DNA of 64,000 bases from Loktanella sp. D2R18 (GCF_003318235.1 NZ_QOCG01000002.1:101504-165503); one strand, 5' to 3'. Shown: positions 38,502 through 48,962, numbered from the stretch's first letter. Program-made: numbers and translations. The notes: generated by a model not told the origin, from the letters alone.

Positions 38502-39227
38502 ATGATTGAATGGCGCGATGAGGCGGTCTTGCTGGCGACGCGCTCGTTTGCTGAGACCTCGGTCATCATCGACGTGTTTAGCCCGACACAGGGGCGGCAT
38601 GCTGGGGTGGTACGTGGCGGGACCAGCCGAAAGATTGCGCCAATACTTCAGCCTGGCGCCCAGCTGGCGGTCGCGTGGAAAGCACGGCTTGAAAGCCATA
38701 TTGGTGCCTTTACGGTTGAACCGATCCGTAGCCGCGCGGCAGTTGCGATGGGCGGGCGTATGGCGCTTGCAGGGTTAAGTGCGACCTGTGCAATTCTATC
38801 GCTTGTCTTGCCTGAGCGCGCACCGCACCCTGCGCTTTATACACGTACGATTGGGCTCTTGGACCTATTGGGGCAGGCGGACATATGGCCCTTGGCCTAT
38901 CTGCGGTGGGAGCAGGCCCTGTTAGAGGAAATGGGGTTTGGCATGGATCTATCTGCCTGTGCCGTGCGCGGCACCAATGAAGAATTGATCTATGTCTCGC
39001 CCAAAACCGGGCGCGCGGTGAGCCGGCAAGCCGCAGGCGAATGGGCTGATCGATTACTGCCTTTGCCCCCCGTCTTGGCCGGGCAGGGTGAGGCTAGTAA
39101 CGCCGATATTGTAACGGCGTTGCGGACCACAGGTCATTTTCTAGAGCACCGTCTGATCGCGTCGCTTGGCAGTCGGCCGATCCCATCTGCGCGCGCGCGG
39201 TTGATCGATGCGATTGCGCGCGATTAG
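38502..39227 (+). CDS. recO: DNA repair protein RecO
   Basis: 241 residues. An OB-fold N-terminus '[20 protein letters not shown]' followed by '[20 protein letters not shown]' is the usual RecO opening, and a helical C-domain follows. The zinc-binding cysteines of some RecO proteins are missing except 'DLSACAVRG'. RecO with RecR loads RecA on SSB-coated DNA. The stop overlaps the convergent mcd stop by 4 bp. Confidence 0.94.
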   Translation: MIEWRDEAVLLATRSFAETSVIIDVFSPTQGRHAGVVRGGTSRKIAPILQPGAQLAVAWKARLESHIGAFTVEPIRSRAAVAMGGRMALAGLSATCAILSLVLPERAPHPALYTRTIGLLDLLGQADIWPLAYLRWEQALLEEMGFGMDLSACAVRGTNEELIYVSPKTGRAVSRQAAGEWADRLLPLPPVLAGQGEASNADIVTALRTTGHFLEHRLIASLGSRPIPSARARLIDAIARD

Positions 39228-40909
39228 TCCAGCACGCGCCGTGCAATCACCTGCGCTTGAATTTCGGCGGCCCCTTCAAAGATGTTCAGAATACGCGCGT
39301 CGCAAAGCACACGGCTAATCTGATATTCGAGCGCAAACCCGTTGCCCCCGTGAATTTGCAAGGCATTGTCGGCGCAGGCCCAGGCGATACGCGCGCCCAG
39401 TAGTTTGGCCATGCCGGCTTCGAGATCGCAGCGGCGGTAGTTGTCCTTTTCGGCGGCGCTGAAATAGGTGAGCTGCCGCGCAACCATGAGTTCAACGGCC
39501 ATCATCGCCAATTTGCCTGAGACACGCGGGAAATCGATCAGGGATTTACCGAATTGTTTGCGGTCTTGGGCGTATTGCATGCCCAAATCCAGTGCGGATT
39601 GCGCAACCCCAATTGCCCGCGCGGCGGTTTGGATGCGCGCGCTTTCAAAGGTCTGCATCAGTTGCTTAAATCCTTTGCCGGGCTCTTGGCCGAGCAGGTT
39701 TTCCCCCTTGACTTGGAACCCATCAAAGCCAAGCTCGTATTCTTTCATGCCGCGATAGCCGAGCACTTCGATCTCGCCGCCAGTCATGCCGGGGGTTGGA
39801 AAGGGCTCTTCGACGGTGCCAGGTGTCTTTTCAGCCAAGAACATCGACAGCCCCCGGTAATCGGTGGTGTCAGGGTCGGTGCGTGCGAGCAGGGTCATGA
39901 CATGCGTGCGGGCCGCATGGGTGATCCATGTTTTGTTGCCGGTGATTTCCCAGTCGTCGCCGGATTTGACCGCACGCGTGCGCAGACTGCCGAGATCAGA
40001 GCCCGTGTTCGGTTCGGTAAACACCGCTGTTGGCAGGATTTCAGCGCTTGCGATGCCGGGCAACCATTGCTGTTTTTGTTCATCTGTGCCGCCGCAAAGG
40101 ATCAATTCGGCGGCGATTTCTGAGCGTGTACCAAGGCTGCCGACCCCGATATATCCGCGCGACAGTTCTTCGGACACCACGCACATTGATGCTTTGGACA
40201 GCCCAAACCCACCGTATTCTTCGGGGATTGTCAGGCCGAAGACGCCCAGTTCGGCCATCTCGTCGATCACCTCTATAGGAATTAATTCGTCTTTGAGGTG
40301 CCATTCATGTGCATGTGGCGTAATTTTTTCGACACTAAACCGGCGGAATTGTTCCCGGATCATCTCCAATTCGTCATCAAGTCCGGTTACCCCGACAGTG
40401 ACATTGGCAGATTGTTCTTGCATGAGCGCGACAAGCCGCGTGCGCGCGGTTTGGGTGTTGCCTGCTTGGGTCAGGGTCATCACTGCAGGCTGCATGAGCG
40501 CGCGCATATCATCTTGAGAAAGCCCGATATCTTGCAGGCGCAGAATTTCCCCTTGGCTCATCGGGATGCCACCGTAGACCTGCCACAGGTATTCGCCAAA
40601 GGCGATTTGATGGATCAATTGTTCGACGTCGCCAAATTTACCATCTGCCTGAAGACGTGTCGCCCAATTGTGCATCTGGTGAAGCGCCTGAGTATAGGTC
40701 GCGAGCCAAGCCAGCCCATGCGCTGCGGTCTGGTGCTGTTCGATCAACTGTGCGCTGACCCTATCGCCGTCCGTTACCGTGGCGCGGACCGCTGATTTGG
40801 CGCGTGCAAAGACGTCATCGACAGCTTCAAGCGCTGCTGCCGTAAGGCCGAGTAAATCCCCTAAGATCGGGGTGGTTGCGTTGAGTAGGTCCTGACCATC
40901 GTGCGGCAT
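39224..40909 (-). CDS. mcd: (2S)-methylsuccinyl-CoA dehydrogenase of the ethylmalonyl-CoA pathway
   Basis: 561 residues from the ATG at 40909. The C-terminal 390 residues are an acyl-CoA dehydrogenase ('[20 protein letters not shown]', '[20 protein letters not shown]', '[20 protein letters not shown]', '[17 protein letters not shown]'). They follow a 160-residue helical N-terminal extension ('[20 protein letters not shown]'). That long N-terminus is the mark of Mcd, which oxidises methylsuccinyl-CoA to mesaconyl-CoA in C2 assimilation. Electrons go to EtfAB (57540). Paired repeats lie just upstream. Confidence 0.9.
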   Translation of the reverse strand: MPHDGQDLLNATTPILGDLLGLTAAALEAVDDVFARAKSAVRATVTDGDRVSAQLIEQHQTAAHGLAWLATYTQALHQMHNWATRLQADGKFGDVEQLIHQIAFGEYLWQVYGGIPMSQGEILRLQDIGLSQDDMRALMQPAVMTLTQAGNTQTARTRLVALMQEQSANVTVGVTGLDDELEMIREQFRRFSVEKITPHAHEWHLKDELIPIEVIDEMAELGVFGLTIPEEYGGFGLSKASMCVVSEELSRGYIGVGSLGTRSEIAAELILCGGTDEQKQQWLPGIASAEILPTAVFTEPNTGSDLGSLRTRAVKSGDDWEITGNKTWITHAARTHVMTLLARTDPDTTDYRGLSMFLAEKTPGTVEEPFPTPGMTGGEIEVLGYRGMKEYELGFDGFQVKGENLLGQEPGKGFKQLMQTFESARIQTAARAIGVAQSALDLGMQYAQDRKQFGKSLIDFPRVSGKLAMMAVELMVARQLTYFSAAEKDNYRRCDLEAGMAKLLGARIAWACADNALQIHGGNGFALEYQISRVLCDARILNIFEGAAEIQAQVIARRVLD

Positions 40910-40925
40910 CTGTCGAATCCTCTTT

Positions 40926-40962
40926 TTTTGCACGTGCAGAGATAGTCATTTTGCAGGTGCAG
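40926..40962 (-). promoter_or_regulatory. Tandem CTGCACSTGCAAAA sites upstream of mcd
   Basis: On the minus strand CTGCACCTGCAAAA (40962-40949) and CTGCACGTGCAAAA (40939-40926) differ at one base and are 23 bp apart, about two helical turns. The core TGCACGTGCA of the nearer copy is palindromic. They lie 17-53 bp before the mcd start. TGCAAA-type boxes are bound by ScfR/PccR/RamB regulators of acyl-CoA genes; that link is an inference. Confidence 0.5.
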
Positions 40963-41058
40963 CGCAATATTAATTCGAAATATGATCAAAATTTGACGTA
41001 AAGTGTCGCGGTGAAATTTTCTAATGCATGCGAGATCGCAAACGCGTATGCAGGGCGA

Positions 41059-41829
41059 ATGATTGATCTTTTTGCCATTCTACCGCTTCCTCTTTTGCTT
41101 TTTGCCTGCACCATCACCTTGGTAGGTGGGTTCGTGAAGGGCGCCGTTGGTTTTGCGATGCCGTTAATCATGGTGTCTGGCATGGGGATATTGATTGACC
41201 CGCAAACAGTCGTGGCTGGGGTTATCATTCCGATTGTGGTGACCAACGCGATGCAGGTTGCACGCGCCGGGCTTGGCCCCGCGTGGGAAGGATTTAAAGA
41301 GCATTGGCGCTATGTGTCGATTGTTTGCGTGATGATCCTCGTGTCCGCGCAGTTCTTGCGCAGTATCCCTGCGGATACGATGTTTTTGGTGCTTGGCGTA
41401 CCTGTGGTCGGGCTGTGTGTTATTCAGTTAGTCGGATGGCATCCGCTTATTCCACAACGTTATCGGCGTGTATTTGAATGGGGTGCGGGTGCTGTATCAG
41501 GTGCGCTTGGTGGGCTGGCCGGGACATGGGGCCCGCCGACAGTGCTGTATCTTTTGGCTTTGGATACGCCGCGCGCGCGCCAGATGGCGGTGCAGGGTGT
41601 GATTTATGGGCTTGGGTCAGTGATGCTCTTGCTCGGGCATCTGCGGTCTGGTGTGCTGAACGCGCAGACATGGCCGCTTTCGGCGCTATTGGTGGTTCCG
41701 GCGATCGTAGGGATGTGGCTTGGGTTCAAGCTTGGGGATCGGTTCGATCAAGAACGGTTTCGTCGTGTCACATTGTGGGTTTTGGTTTTGGCCGGGGCAA
41801 ACCTGATCCGACGGGGACTGATGGGGTAG
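41059..41829 (+). CDS. TauE/SafE family permease
   Basis: 256 residues from the ATG at 41059 (CAGGGCGA upstream). About eight membrane helices; the first repeat shows 'ITLVGGFVKGAVGFAMPLIM', and the second 'GAGAVSGALGGLAGTWGPPT'. These match the TauE/SafE family of sulfite, sulfoacetate and other organic-anion exporters. The substrate is not known. It is divergent from mcd and shares the 150-bp intergenic region with it. Confidence 0.88.
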   Translation: MIDLFAILPLPLLLFACTITLVGGFVKGAVGFAMPLIMVSGMGILIDPQTVVAGVIIPIVVTNAMQVARAGLGPAWEGFKEHWRYVSIVCVMILVSAQFLRSIPADTMFLVLGVPVVGLCVIQLVGWHPLIPQRYRRVFEWGAGAVSGALGGLAGTWGPPTVLYLLALDTPRARQMAVQGVIYGLGSVMLLLGHLRSGVLNAQTWPLSALLVVPAIVGMWLGFKLGDRFDQERFRRVTLWVLVLAGANLIRRGLMG

Positions 41830-41848
41830 GGTTTCGCAAACTCCAGTT

Positions 41849-42253
41849 TTACAGATGAATATAGGCGAGCAGGCCTTCAACTGTGTCTGGAAATGCGCCT
41901 TTGGCTTCATGCTCCCCCAATATCAACGGCGCCCTAAGCAAGAACGCCTTCTTTTGGGATCGTAGAATACGTGCGTCCTGCTTGTTTTTGGCGACGAAGT
42001 TTAGCCATGTGAGGAGCGTGTCGGGGTCTGGTGCATGAGTTTGGTCAATAGATCCGATCACGTCGTTGCCGTCTAAATCTAGGTCTATCCGCTGGCCTAA
42101 CCCGTTCAATGCAAACCCGATACCACCAGCCTCAACCATCCAAGGTTCCATTCCCGAACACATATTATCAAGGGTACGGTAAATCGAAATATCATCAGGC
42201 ACTGCGTAGGTTGTGCTTTCGTTGAAAATGGTGACATCTGATAGCCAGTGCAT
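41849..42253 (-). CDS. Hypothetical protein
   Basis: 134 residues from ATG at 42253 (a TTG eight codons upstream is open). Not recognised. No signal peptide or membrane helix. Notable parts are an acidic central segment 'RIDLDLDGNDVIGSIDQTH' and a helical C-terminus 'DTVEGLLAYIHL'. It lies between the convergent TauE-type gene (20 bp away) and the DUF3859 gene, both unrelated. Codon use looks normal, so it is probably a real gene. Confidence 0.6.
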   Translation of the reverse strand: MHWLSDVTIFNESTTYAVPDDISIYRTLDNMCSGMEPWMVEAGGIGFALNGLGQRIDLDLDGNDVIGSIDQTHAPDPDTLLTWLNFVAKNKQDARILRSQKKAFLLRAPLILGEHEAKGAFPDTVEGLLAYIHL

Positions 42254-42298
42254 GTTTAGGGTCTCTTGTGGTTTCAATCTCTGGCTGTTGCCCTTGCT

Positions 42299-42835
42299 CT
42301 ACGATAGCATGTCCACATACCCACATACAGACGCCAGATCGGGTCGGTTTTCGGGCGCGACGACATCAAAACTCACGGTATAAAGTGGTTTATCATTGCG
42401 CATTGCGGTGATCGTCCAAGGGCCAGTTTGCAATTCATACGCATAGTCAAATTGGTAGAATGTAAACGACCCGCCGTCGCCGCCGATTCCGGTGGTGTAG
42501 CTTTGGGTCGTGGCGCCGTTGTCGCCCATAGGCGGGTGGGTGATCACGATAGTGACGTTATCAAGCCCCTCTGCCCGCAGCGCGCGTGATCGCACGCCAA
42601 ACCCGACCCCAAAGGCTGCAGGTACCACTTGGCCGTTTGAGACAAAGTTGGGCGGTTCATCGACCACATGGGTGATCCCTGCAAGCGTATCAGGCGCGGG
42701 GCTTGTCGTGATTGTGTCGGGTGCGCAGAGGATGCCGATTTCGATCTCAGCGATTTCCGTGCTGACCATATCGGCTTGAGCCGCAGCAACTTTGGGCGCG
42801 ATGATCAGACAAAAAATGGTCAGCCAATGTTTCAT
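42299..42835 (-). CDS. Secreted DUF3859-like protein
   Basis: 178 residues with a Sec signal peptide ('HWLTIFCLIIAPKVAAAQAD', cleavage near residue 20). The body is beta-rich; 'VGFGVRSRALRAEGLDNVTI' and 'FDYAYELQTGPWTITAMRND' fit DUF3859, a periplasmic immunoglobulin-like family. Two cysteines ('GILCAPD' and 'ASVCGYVD') could form a disulfide. Function unknown. It ends 45 bp after the start of the hypothetical gene downstream and is separated from pckA by a small dispersed repeat. Confidence 0.75.
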   Translation of the reverse strand: MKHWLTIFCLIIAPKVAAAQADMVSTEIAEIEIGILCAPDTITTSPAPDTLAGITHVVDEPPNFVSNGQVVPAAFGVGFGVRSRALRAEGLDNVTIVITHPPMGDNGATTQSYTTGIGGDGGSFTFYQFDYAYELQTGPWTITAMRNDKPLYTVSFDVVAPENRPDLASVCGYVDMLS

Positions 42836-42866
42836 AAGCTGACCATAGCGTTGGTTCGCTGTGAAC

Positions 42867-42892
42867 GTAAGGTGGATCTTGATCCACCCTAC
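42867..42892. repeat. GGTGGATC..GATCCACC inverted repeat, copy 1
   Basis: GGTGGATC (42871-42878), TT, GATCCACC (42881-42888) is a perfect 8-bp inverted repeat, extended to 12-bp arms with one mismatch. It starts directly after the pckA stop. A second copy lies at 59670, also directly after a minus-strand stop. No T-run follows. Confidence 0.65.
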
Positions 42893-42895
42893 GCC

Positions 42896-44494
42896 CTAGC
42901 CGATTGCGGCTGATTTCACGTCATCGTCGATGAACGGTACATATTTTGCGAAGTTGTCGCTAAACATCTGCACCAACTTAGCAGCCTGCGCGTCATAGGC
43001 GGATTGGTCAGCCCAAGTGTTGCGTGGGACCAACAGCGCATTATCGACGCCAGCCACATCAAGCGGAACCTCAAAACCGAAGTTCGGGTCCTTGGTAAAC
43101 GCGCCTTCCGACAAGGATCCGTCAAGCGCTGCTGCCAAAAGCGCACGTGTCGCTTTGATCGGCATGCGTGATCCGGTGCCGTAAGCGCCGCCGGTCCAGC
43201 CTGTGTTGACCAACCAACATGTCGCGCCGTGGCTGGCGATTTTGCTGCGTAGCAGGTTGCCATAGACTTCGGGGCGGCGTGGCATGAAGGGCGCGCCGAA
43301 ACATGTGCTGAACGTGGGTTCTGGTTCGGTGACGCCTTGCTCTGTGCCGGCGACCTTTGATGTGAAGCCAGACAAGAAGTGGTACATTGCTTGCGCCGGT
43401 GTCAGTCGCGCGATTGGAGGCAAGACCCCAAAAGCATCGCAGGTCAGCATGATGATGTTTTTCGGGTGCCCGCCAAGCGCTGTTCCCGACGCATTCGAGA
43501 TGTAGTTCAACGGGTAAGCGCAGCGCATGTTGGCGGTCAAGCTATCGTCTTCGAAGTCCAATTCCAGCGTTTCTGGATCAAACACCATGTTTTCGATGAC
43601 CGTGTGCGGCATAGAACATGTGGCGTAGATCTCTGGCTCGGCTTTCGGGTCAAGGCCGATGGTCTTGGCGTAGCAGCCGCCTTCAAAGTTGAACGTGCCG
43701 CGATCGGACCAGCCATGCTCATCATCGCCGATCAGCACCCGTGATGGGTCGGCAGACAGTGTGGTTTTCCCAGTGCCTGACAGCCCAAAGAACACAGCCG
43801 TATCGACCGGGTTGCCCGGCGCATGGTTGGCTGAGCAGTGCATCGGCATGATGTCTTCTTCGGGCAGAATGTAGTTCAGCAAGGTGAACACGGATTTCTT
43901 ATTCTCGCCTGCGTATTCTGTGCCCCCGATCAGAATCAGTTTGCGATCAAAGTTGAGCGCAATCACAGTTTCTGACCGGCACCCGTGCTTTTCAGGGTCT
44001 GCCTTAAAGGTCGGGCAGTTGATAATGGTGAATTCTGGTGCGAATGTTTCCAACTCATCTGCGCTTGGGCGGCGCAAAAGGTGCCGGATGAACAGCCCGT
44101 GCCACGTCAGTTCAGTGATAACCCGTACATCCAAACGGTGGGCCGGGTCGGCGCCGCCGAACAGGTCTTGAACCTCGTATTTGCCGCCTTGCATGTGCGT
44201 GAGCATATCCGCGTAGAGCACGTCAAATTTATCAGATGCCATCGGCGGGTTGTTTTCCCACCAGATTTTATCTTCGACAGACGGTGTGCGCACGACAAAT
44301 TTGTCTTTCGGTGACCGACCTGTGTGCGTGCCGGTGGTCACGAGGAATGTGCCGCCTTTCCCGGTGACACCTTCGCCTGCGGTAACTGCGGCGTCATGCA
44401 TTTCTTGTTCAGAGCGGTTATAATACACATAACCCAGCCCTGTGATGCCTTGATCTTCAAGTTTCATCGATGGGTTGACCGTACCTTGGTCCAT
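42896..44494 (-). CDS. pckA: Phosphoenolpyruvate carboxykinase (ATP)
   Basis: 532 residues from the ATG at 44494 with AAGGAG 8 nt upstream. The P-loop is '[20 protein letters not shown]', followed by the metal-binding '[20 protein letters not shown]', and the substrate loop is '[14 protein letters not shown]'. It converts oxaloacetate and ATP to PEP, the first step of gluconeogenesis. It is divergent from chvI, an arrangement also known in Sinorhizobium meliloti. Repeats in the shared region may be operators. Confidence 0.97.
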   Translation of the reverse strand: MDQGTVNPSMKLEDQGITGLGYVYYNRSEQEMHDAAVTAGEGVTGKGGTFLVTTGTHTGRSPKDKFVVRTPSVEDKIWWENNPPMASDKFDVLYADMLTHMQGGKYEVQDLFGGADPAHRLDVRVITELTWHGLFIRHLLRRPSADELETFAPEFTIINCPTFKADPEKHGCRSETVIALNFDRKLILIGGTEYAGENKKSVFTLLNYILPEEDIMPMHCSANHAPGNPVDTAVFFGLSGTGKTTLSADPSRVLIGDDEHGWSDRGTFNFEGGCYAKTIGLDPKAEPEIYATCSMPHTVIENMVFDPETLELDFEDDSLTANMRCAYPLNYISNASGTALGGHPKNIIMLTCDAFGVLPPIARLTPAQAMYHFLSGFTSKVAGTEQGVTEPEPTFSTCFGAPFMPRRPEVYGNLLRSKIASHGATCWLVNTGWTGGAYGTGSRMPIKATRALLAAALDGSLSEGAFTKDPNFGFEVPLDVAGVDNALLVPRNTWADQSAYDAQAAKLVQMFSDNFAKYVPFIDDDVKSAAIG

Positions 44495-44794
44495 GGGTTC
44501 GCTCCTTAAATGATTTGGCCGGGATGGCCTGCGATAAGTCTCCTTAACACCAAGGTTTCGCGGCTTCATAGCCCGACTTGCTTTAGTTAGCGCAATCATG
44601 TGCATGTTAGCGCAATCACTCGCGAAATTTAGTTTCGCGCTCATGAATTGTTAGCGTGCAAACCTGCAAAACTGCACCAATTGCGGCCAAAATGTGGCAA
44701 CTCATCAATTGGGGATTGATTCGCCCTGTCAAAAGGATGAAAACGGAATGACGAAAGATAATCCATTGAGAACGGCCATTAAGGAATAAGATAG
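44495..44794. other. 300-bp divergent control region between pckA and chvI
   Basis: No gene was found. The region holds three TTAGCG boxes (see the repeat entry), a 7-bp inverted repeat CGCGAAA-TTTAG-TTTCGCG at 44621-44639, and AT-rich stretches near chvI. The chvI ribosome-binding site TAAGGA is at about 44780. Both promoters must lie here, but no convincing -35/-10 pair was picked out. Confidence 0.6.
44587..44660. promoter_or_regulatory. Repeated TTAGCGCAATCA boxes
   Basis: TTAGCGCAATCA occurs exactly at 44587-44598 and 44607-44618, a 20-bp period that places both on the same face of the helix. A third, partial TTAGCG is at 44651. The start codon of pckA is about 95-125 bp away. TTAGCGCTAA-like half sites are typical of LacI and GntR repressors; a specific regulator is not identified. 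Confidence 0.5.
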
Positions 44795-45496
44795 ATGTCC
44801 AGAATTGCATTGGTCGATGATGATCGAAATATCCTGACCTCTGTGTCAATGACGCTTGAGGCTGAAGGGTTTGAGGTCGAGACACATAACGATGGTCAGT
44901 CGGCGCTTGACGCATTTAATCAGCGCATGCCAGACCTTGCTGTGCTGGATATTAAGATGCCACGTATGGACGGCATGGATCTGCTACAGCGCCTACGCCA
45001 AAAGACATCGATGCCAGTGATCTTTCTGACCTCAAAAGATGACGAAATCGACGAAGTTCTGGGTCTTCGTATGGGGGCAGACGATTACGTCAAAAAGCCG
45101 TTCTCGCAGCGTTTGCTGGTTGAACGTATTCGTGCGCTTTTGCGTCGTCAGGATGCGATTGCGGGCGAAGAGATCGAAGAGACCGAAGAAACCAAAGTAA
45201 TGGCGCGCGGCGAATTGGTAATGGACCCCCTGCGCCATGCCGTGAAATGGAAAGGGCGCGACGTATCTCTGACAGTCACAGAGTTCCTATTGCTTCAGGC
45301 GTTGGCCCAGCGCCCCGGATTTGTCAAAAGCCGTGATCAGCTGATGGATGTGGCCTATGATGACCAAGTGTATGTAGATGACCGAACCATTGACAGCCAC
45401 ATCAAGCGGTTGCGCAAAAAGATGCGGAACACCGATGACGAATTCTCGGCAATCGAGACGCTCTATGGTATCGGGTATCGCTATAACGAAGAGTAG
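44795..45496 (+). CDS. chvI: Response regulator ChvI
   Basis: 233 residues. The receiver domain has the acidic pocket 'LVDDD' (7-10), phospho-acceptor Asp52 in '[14 protein letters not shown]' and Lys in 'YVKKPFS'. The OmpR-type winged helix covers about 135-230 ('[20 protein letters not shown]', '[14 protein letters not shown]', '[12 protein letters not shown]'). ChvG/ChvI controls envelope stress, acid and central-metabolism genes in alphaproteobacteria. It heads an operon with chvG and PTS genes. Confidence 0.95.
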   Translation: MSRIALVDDDRNILTSVSMTLEAEGFEVETHNDGQSALDAFNQRMPDLAVLDIKMPRMDGMDLLQRLRQKTSMPVIFLTSKDDEIDEVLGLRMGADDYVKKPFSQRLLVERIRALLRRQDAIAGEEIEETEETKVMARGELVMDPLRHAVKWKGRDVSLTVTEFLLLQALAQRPGFVKSRDQLMDVAYDDQVYVDDRTIDSHIKRLRKKMRNTDDEFSAIETLYGIGYRYNEE

Positions 45497-45499
45497 CGG

Positions 45500-47224
45500 A
45501 TGACCGCCGCACCCAAGATCGACGTTCGCAATTTGCAGTCAGTGCGCGCGGCTGCGCGTGATCCTGATCTGGTGCTTGGCGATGATTGGGATCTCGCTGA
45601 TGCTGATGGCGAAGTCACGCTGTCTCGCGGTGGATTACTCTCGCTACGCCGCTCGCCGATTGCCCGCAAAATCATCATGATCAATCTGATCGCGATGATT
45701 TTGCTGATTGCGGGCGTGCTGTACATGAGCCCATCGCGCGACCACCTTGCCTATCAACGTGCGCAAGGTCTGGTCAACGAGGCGCGGTTGATTTCCGATG
45801 TGTTCGAGGCGCAACTGCCAAATACAGCCCCGGTCAATTTTGTGACTGCTGATGGTATTGATCCGGCTGAAACGCTCGCAGGTCTAAACCTGCGCGGTGG
45901 GGTGCAGGTGTCAGTCTATTCGCTTGATGCAACCCTTGTCGCAACCGCAACGGGCCAATTGAATGCAACCGAGCTTGCAGAGCTTGAAAGTCATACAGGC
46001 GGTACATTTTTAACAGATTTCTTGTCAAAAATCTGGACAGGCATCGCATCAATGACAATCAACAGGGGTGACGCGCTGACCCCTGAGCAACAGCTTTTGG
46101 CGCTTTCGCAGGAAAAGGTACGACAGGCGATCGTTGGGGGCACCAACCTAGAAACGACGACAATTGGCGCGGTGACCAGTTTTATTGTGACCACGCCAAT
46201 CATGCAAAATGGCGCGGCGGTTGGCGTGGTTGCGGTGATGACTGCTGCGGGTGAAGTTGACAGCCTTGTGCAGCGAGAACGCGAACAGGTGCTGCGCCTG
46301 TTCTTGGTCGCCATAGTGGTCAGTATCGGGCTTAGCTTGGTGCTGGCTTCGACGATTGCGAACCCGCTTGCAGATCTTGCTACCGCGGCTGAGGCAAGCC
46401 ATGATCGCAACGCGCGCAAAATGTCTGCCGCGCGTGTGCGCATCCCTGATTTGACGGCGCGGCCTGATGAAATTGGGCGCCTCTCTGGCGCGTTGCGGGG
46501 CATGGTGTCTGCGCTTTACGAGCGGATTGAAGGCAACGAACAATTTGCGGCTGATGTGGCCCACGAGATTAAAAACCCACTTGCGTCCTTGCGCTCTGCG
46601 GTTGGGACGATGCCCTTTGCAAAACGCGAAGATCAGCGCGAAAAACTGATGAAAGTGATCGAACACGATGTGAAACGACTGGACCGTCTGGTCAGTGATA
46701 TTTCCAATGCCTCTCGGCTTGATAGCGAACTTGTTAAAGAAGAAGAACAGACCTTTGATCTGATTAAGATGCTCGAAAACATTATCGAGTTTTTGGGCAA
46801 AGAGGCGCGGTCTAAAGGAATTGAGTTTGTCGCCGATTTGCCCAACGATGCGATTGAAGTGCGTGGACTTGAAGGGCGTTTGGCGCAGGTCTTTGTCAAC
46901 CTGATCACAAATGCCGTCTCTTTTTGTGATGACGGTGACGCGATCCGTATCTGGGCCCGCAAGCGCGAGAACAGGGTGCTTGTGGTCGTCGAAGACACCG
47001 GTCCGGGCATTCCCGAGGACGCATTGGCCAAGATTTTCCAGCGGTTTTACTCTGAACGCCCAGAGGGTCAGTTCGGGAACAATTCAGGTCTCGGGCTTGC
47101 GATTTCAAAGCAAATCGTTGAGGCACATGACGGTGTGATCTGGGCAGAGAATATCCGGCCGACAGAAGCTGACTCAACCTCTGCCCCACTTGGCGCACGT
47201 TTCGTTGTTGGCCTTCCAATTTAG
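45500..47224 (+). CDS. chvG: Sensor histidine kinase ChvG
   Basis: 574 residues. Membrane helices lie at about 56-75 ('IIMINLIAMILLIAGVLY') and 263-287 ('LFLVAIVVSIGLSLVLAS'), enclosing a periplasmic sensor domain. HAMP, then HisKA with His355 in 'FAADVAHEIKNPLASLRSAV', and HATPase_c with 'LITNAVSFCDDG', 'EDTGPGIPEDALAKIFQRFY' and 'NSGLGLAISKQIVEAHDGVI'. All catalytic boxes are intact. It starts 3 nt after chvI. Confidence 0.95.
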   Translation: MTAAPKIDVRNLQSVRAAARDPDLVLGDDWDLADADGEVTLSRGGLLSLRRSPIARKIIMINLIAMILLIAGVLYMSPSRDHLAYQRAQGLVNEARLISDVFEAQLPNTAPVNFVTADGIDPAETLAGLNLRGGVQVSVYSLDATLVATATGQLNATELAELESHTGGTFLTDFLSKIWTGIASMTINRGDALTPEQQLLALSQEKVRQAIVGGTNLETTTIGAVTSFIVTTPIMQNGAAVGVVAVMTAAGEVDSLVQREREQVLRLFLVAIVVSIGLSLVLASTIANPLADLATAAEASHDRNARKMSAARVRIPDLTARPDEIGRLSGALRGMVSALYERIEGNEQFAADVAHEIKNPLASLRSAVGTMPFAKREDQREKLMKVIEHDVKRLDRLVSDISNASRLDSELVKEEEQTFDLIKMLENIIEFLGKEARSKGIEFVADLPNDAIEVRGLEGRLAQVFVNLITNAVSFCDDGDAIRIWARKRENRVLVVVEDTGPGIPEDALAKIFQRFYSERPEGQFGNNSGLGLAISKQIVEAHDGVIWAENIRPTEADSTSAPLGARFVVGLPI

Positions 47225-47233
47225 GGTGCGGTG

Positions 47234-47659
47234 ATGAACGGGCCTCATACCGTTCACGCGAGTTGCGTCGCATATGACGGCAAAGCGGCTTTGTTTTTGG
47301 GGGCTTCTGGCAGCGGTAAGTCGGCATTGGCACTGCGAATGATGGCGCTGGGTTGTGATTTGGTCGCCGATGATCGGGTGGTGCTGACAGCGCAGGAAGG
47401 CGCATTGGTCGCGACCTGTCCTGAAACGATCGCGGGGCTGATTGAGGCGCGTGGTATTGGCATTCTAAACGCGGCAAATGTGCCCAATGCTGTCGTGCAG
47501 GTCGTCGTTGACATGGATATGCAGGAACAAGACCGTCTGCCGGAAACGCGGTATGTGACCTTATGTGATTTGCGCACCCCCTTGATTCATCGCGGGGTTG
47601 GTGATCACTTTGGGCCAGCTATTGTGCAGCTTCTCAAAGCTGGCTGGAGTAATCGATGA
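47234..47659 (+). CDS. hprK: HPr kinase/phosphorylase, short alphaproteobacterial form
   Basis: 141 residues, so only the C-terminal catalytic half of the Gram-positive enzyme. The P-loop is 'GASGSGKS' (23-30), followed by '[10 protein letters not shown]', which holds the catalytic acidic residue, and '[11 protein letters not shown]', the HprK signature. Its substrate HPr, encoded at 48959, keeps Ser46. The short form is normal in this class and lacks the metabolite-sensing N-domain. The GTG at 47231 is an alternative start. Stop overlaps rapZ by 4 bp. Confidence 0.93.
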   Translation: MNGPHTVHASCVAYDGKAALFLGASGSGKSALALRMMALGCDLVADDRVVLTAQEGALVATCPETIAGLIEARGIGILNAANVPNAVVQVVVDMDMQEQDRLPETRYVTLCDLRTPLIHRGVGDHFGPAIVQLLKAGWSNR

Positions 47660-48570
47660 CAGCGCTACCGCCCAAAACTGACCCCACACCGCCTGCCATC
47701 GTTTTGGTGACCGGCCCATCGGGGGCGGGACGGTCAACTGCGATCAATGCGCTCGAAGACCTTGGCTATGAGATCATTGACAACTTGCCGCTGTCCTTGC
47801 TGCCACGCCTGTTGGATGGGCCACCACCGGGTCGCCCGTTGGCGCTGGGGTTGGATGTCCGGAACCGTGATTTTGGTACCAACGCGCTGATTGTGGCGAT
47901 TGACCAGCTTGCGGGACGTCCGGATCATAATGCGCAGGTGCTTTACCTTGAGGCCGACGAGCAAGAGTTGGTGCGTCGCTATTCCGAAACGCGTCGGATG
48001 CACCCGCTGGCGCCAGCGGGATCGCCGCTGGCTGGGATCGCCCGCGAGCGCGATCTGCTTAGCCCTGTCCGTGCCCGTGCAGATGTGCTGATCGATACCA
48101 CAGGGATGTCGCCACACGATCTACGCGCAGAGATTGATCGCTGGTTTGCCCCCGGTGATGGGCGACCTTTGGGAGTTACGATCCATTCATTTTCCTACAA
48201 ACGTGGCCTGCCACGGGGCATGGATATCGTGATTGACTGCAGATTTCTGCGAAATCCACATTGGGAGGAAGGTTTACGCCCCCTCGACGGGCGCGACGTC
48301 GCCGTCGCTGAGTATGTAAAGGCGGACCCCCGTTTCGCAGAGTTCTTTTCCCGGCTAAAATCGTTGGTTGACCTCCTGCTTCCCGCCCACAAGCAGGAAG
48401 GTAAATCGCATTTGTCTATTGGTCTTGGATGTACCGGAGGGCAACACCGATCTGTCGCTATGACAGAGCACCTTGCATCTGCCCTTGCAGAAGACGGGTG
48501 GCATGTGTCTAAACGGCATCGAGAAATGGAACGGCGCGACGCGCTGGGTAACAAAGGACACGCGGTTTGA
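47656..48570 (+). CDS. rapZ: RNase adapter protein RapZ
   Basis: 304 residues. Walker A is 'GPSGAGRS' at 20-27, and the UPF0042 opening '[20 protein letters not shown]' follows. The C-terminal domain has '[20 protein letters not shown]' and '[20 protein letters not shown]', with the conserved Cys and His-Arg that in E. coli bind GlcN6P. RapZ steers RNase E and GlmZ in enterics; in alphaproteobacteria it lies in PTS operons and its target is uncertain. Confidence 0.95.
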   Translation: MTALPPKTDPTPPAIVLVTGPSGAGRSTAINALEDLGYEIIDNLPLSLLPRLLDGPPPGRPLALGLDVRNRDFGTNALIVAIDQLAGRPDHNAQVLYLEADEQELVRRYSETRRMHPLAPAGSPLAGIARERDLLSPVRARADVLIDTTGMSPHDLRAEIDRWFAPGDGRPLGVTIHSFSYKRGLPRGMDIVIDCRFLRNPHWEEGLRPLDGRDVAVAEYVKADPRFAEFFSRLKSLVDLLLPAHKQEGKSHLSIGLGCTGGQHRSVAMTEHLASALAEDGWHVSKRHREMERRDALGNKGHAV

Positions 48571-48962
48571 TTGGTATCGTCATCGTCGCACATGGCAGGC
48601 TAGCGCAGGAATACCTATCTGCGGTTGAACATGTCGTCGGTGAACAGGCCGGTGTTATCAGCATTGCAATTGGCCCCGAAGATGATCGCGCCGAGAAACA
48701 AGCCGAAATTTGCGATGCCGCCGATGCCGTAGATGCCGGCGATGGCGTCGTGATTGTAACTGATATGTTCGGCGGATCGCCGTCAAACCTATCGTTGCGC
48801 GCCTGCAGCCCTGACAACCGACGTATCCTTTATGGGGCCAATTTGCCAATGCTGATTAAGCTGGCAAAGTCCCGCCGGCGCACCGTTCCTGACGCAGTTG
48901 AAGCTGCTATAAACGCAGCTCACAAGTATATTAACAGCCACAATGGCGGAACGCATATATGA
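48567..48962 (+). CDS. PTS EIIA component, mannose family
   Basis: 131 residues, TTG start overlapping the rapZ stop. '[20 protein letters not shown]' has the phospho-acceptor His9, and '[20 protein letters not shown]' is the conserved EIIA-Man segment that shapes the active site. No EIIB, EIIC or EIID is nearby, so it is a regulatory EIIA taking phosphate from HPr. The stop overlaps ptsH. Confidence 0.93.
   Translation: MIGIVIVAHGRLAQEYLSAVEHVVGEQAGVISIAIGPEDDRAEKQAEICDAADAVDAGDGVVIVTDMFGGSPSNLSLRACSPDNRRILYGANLPMLIKLAKSRRRTVPDAVEAAINAAHKYINSHNGGTHI

Noticed and set aside
39554..40123. Plus-strand frames of about 190-217 codons opposite mcd
   Set aside because: Antisense to a well-supported dehydrogenase gene and without family motifs.
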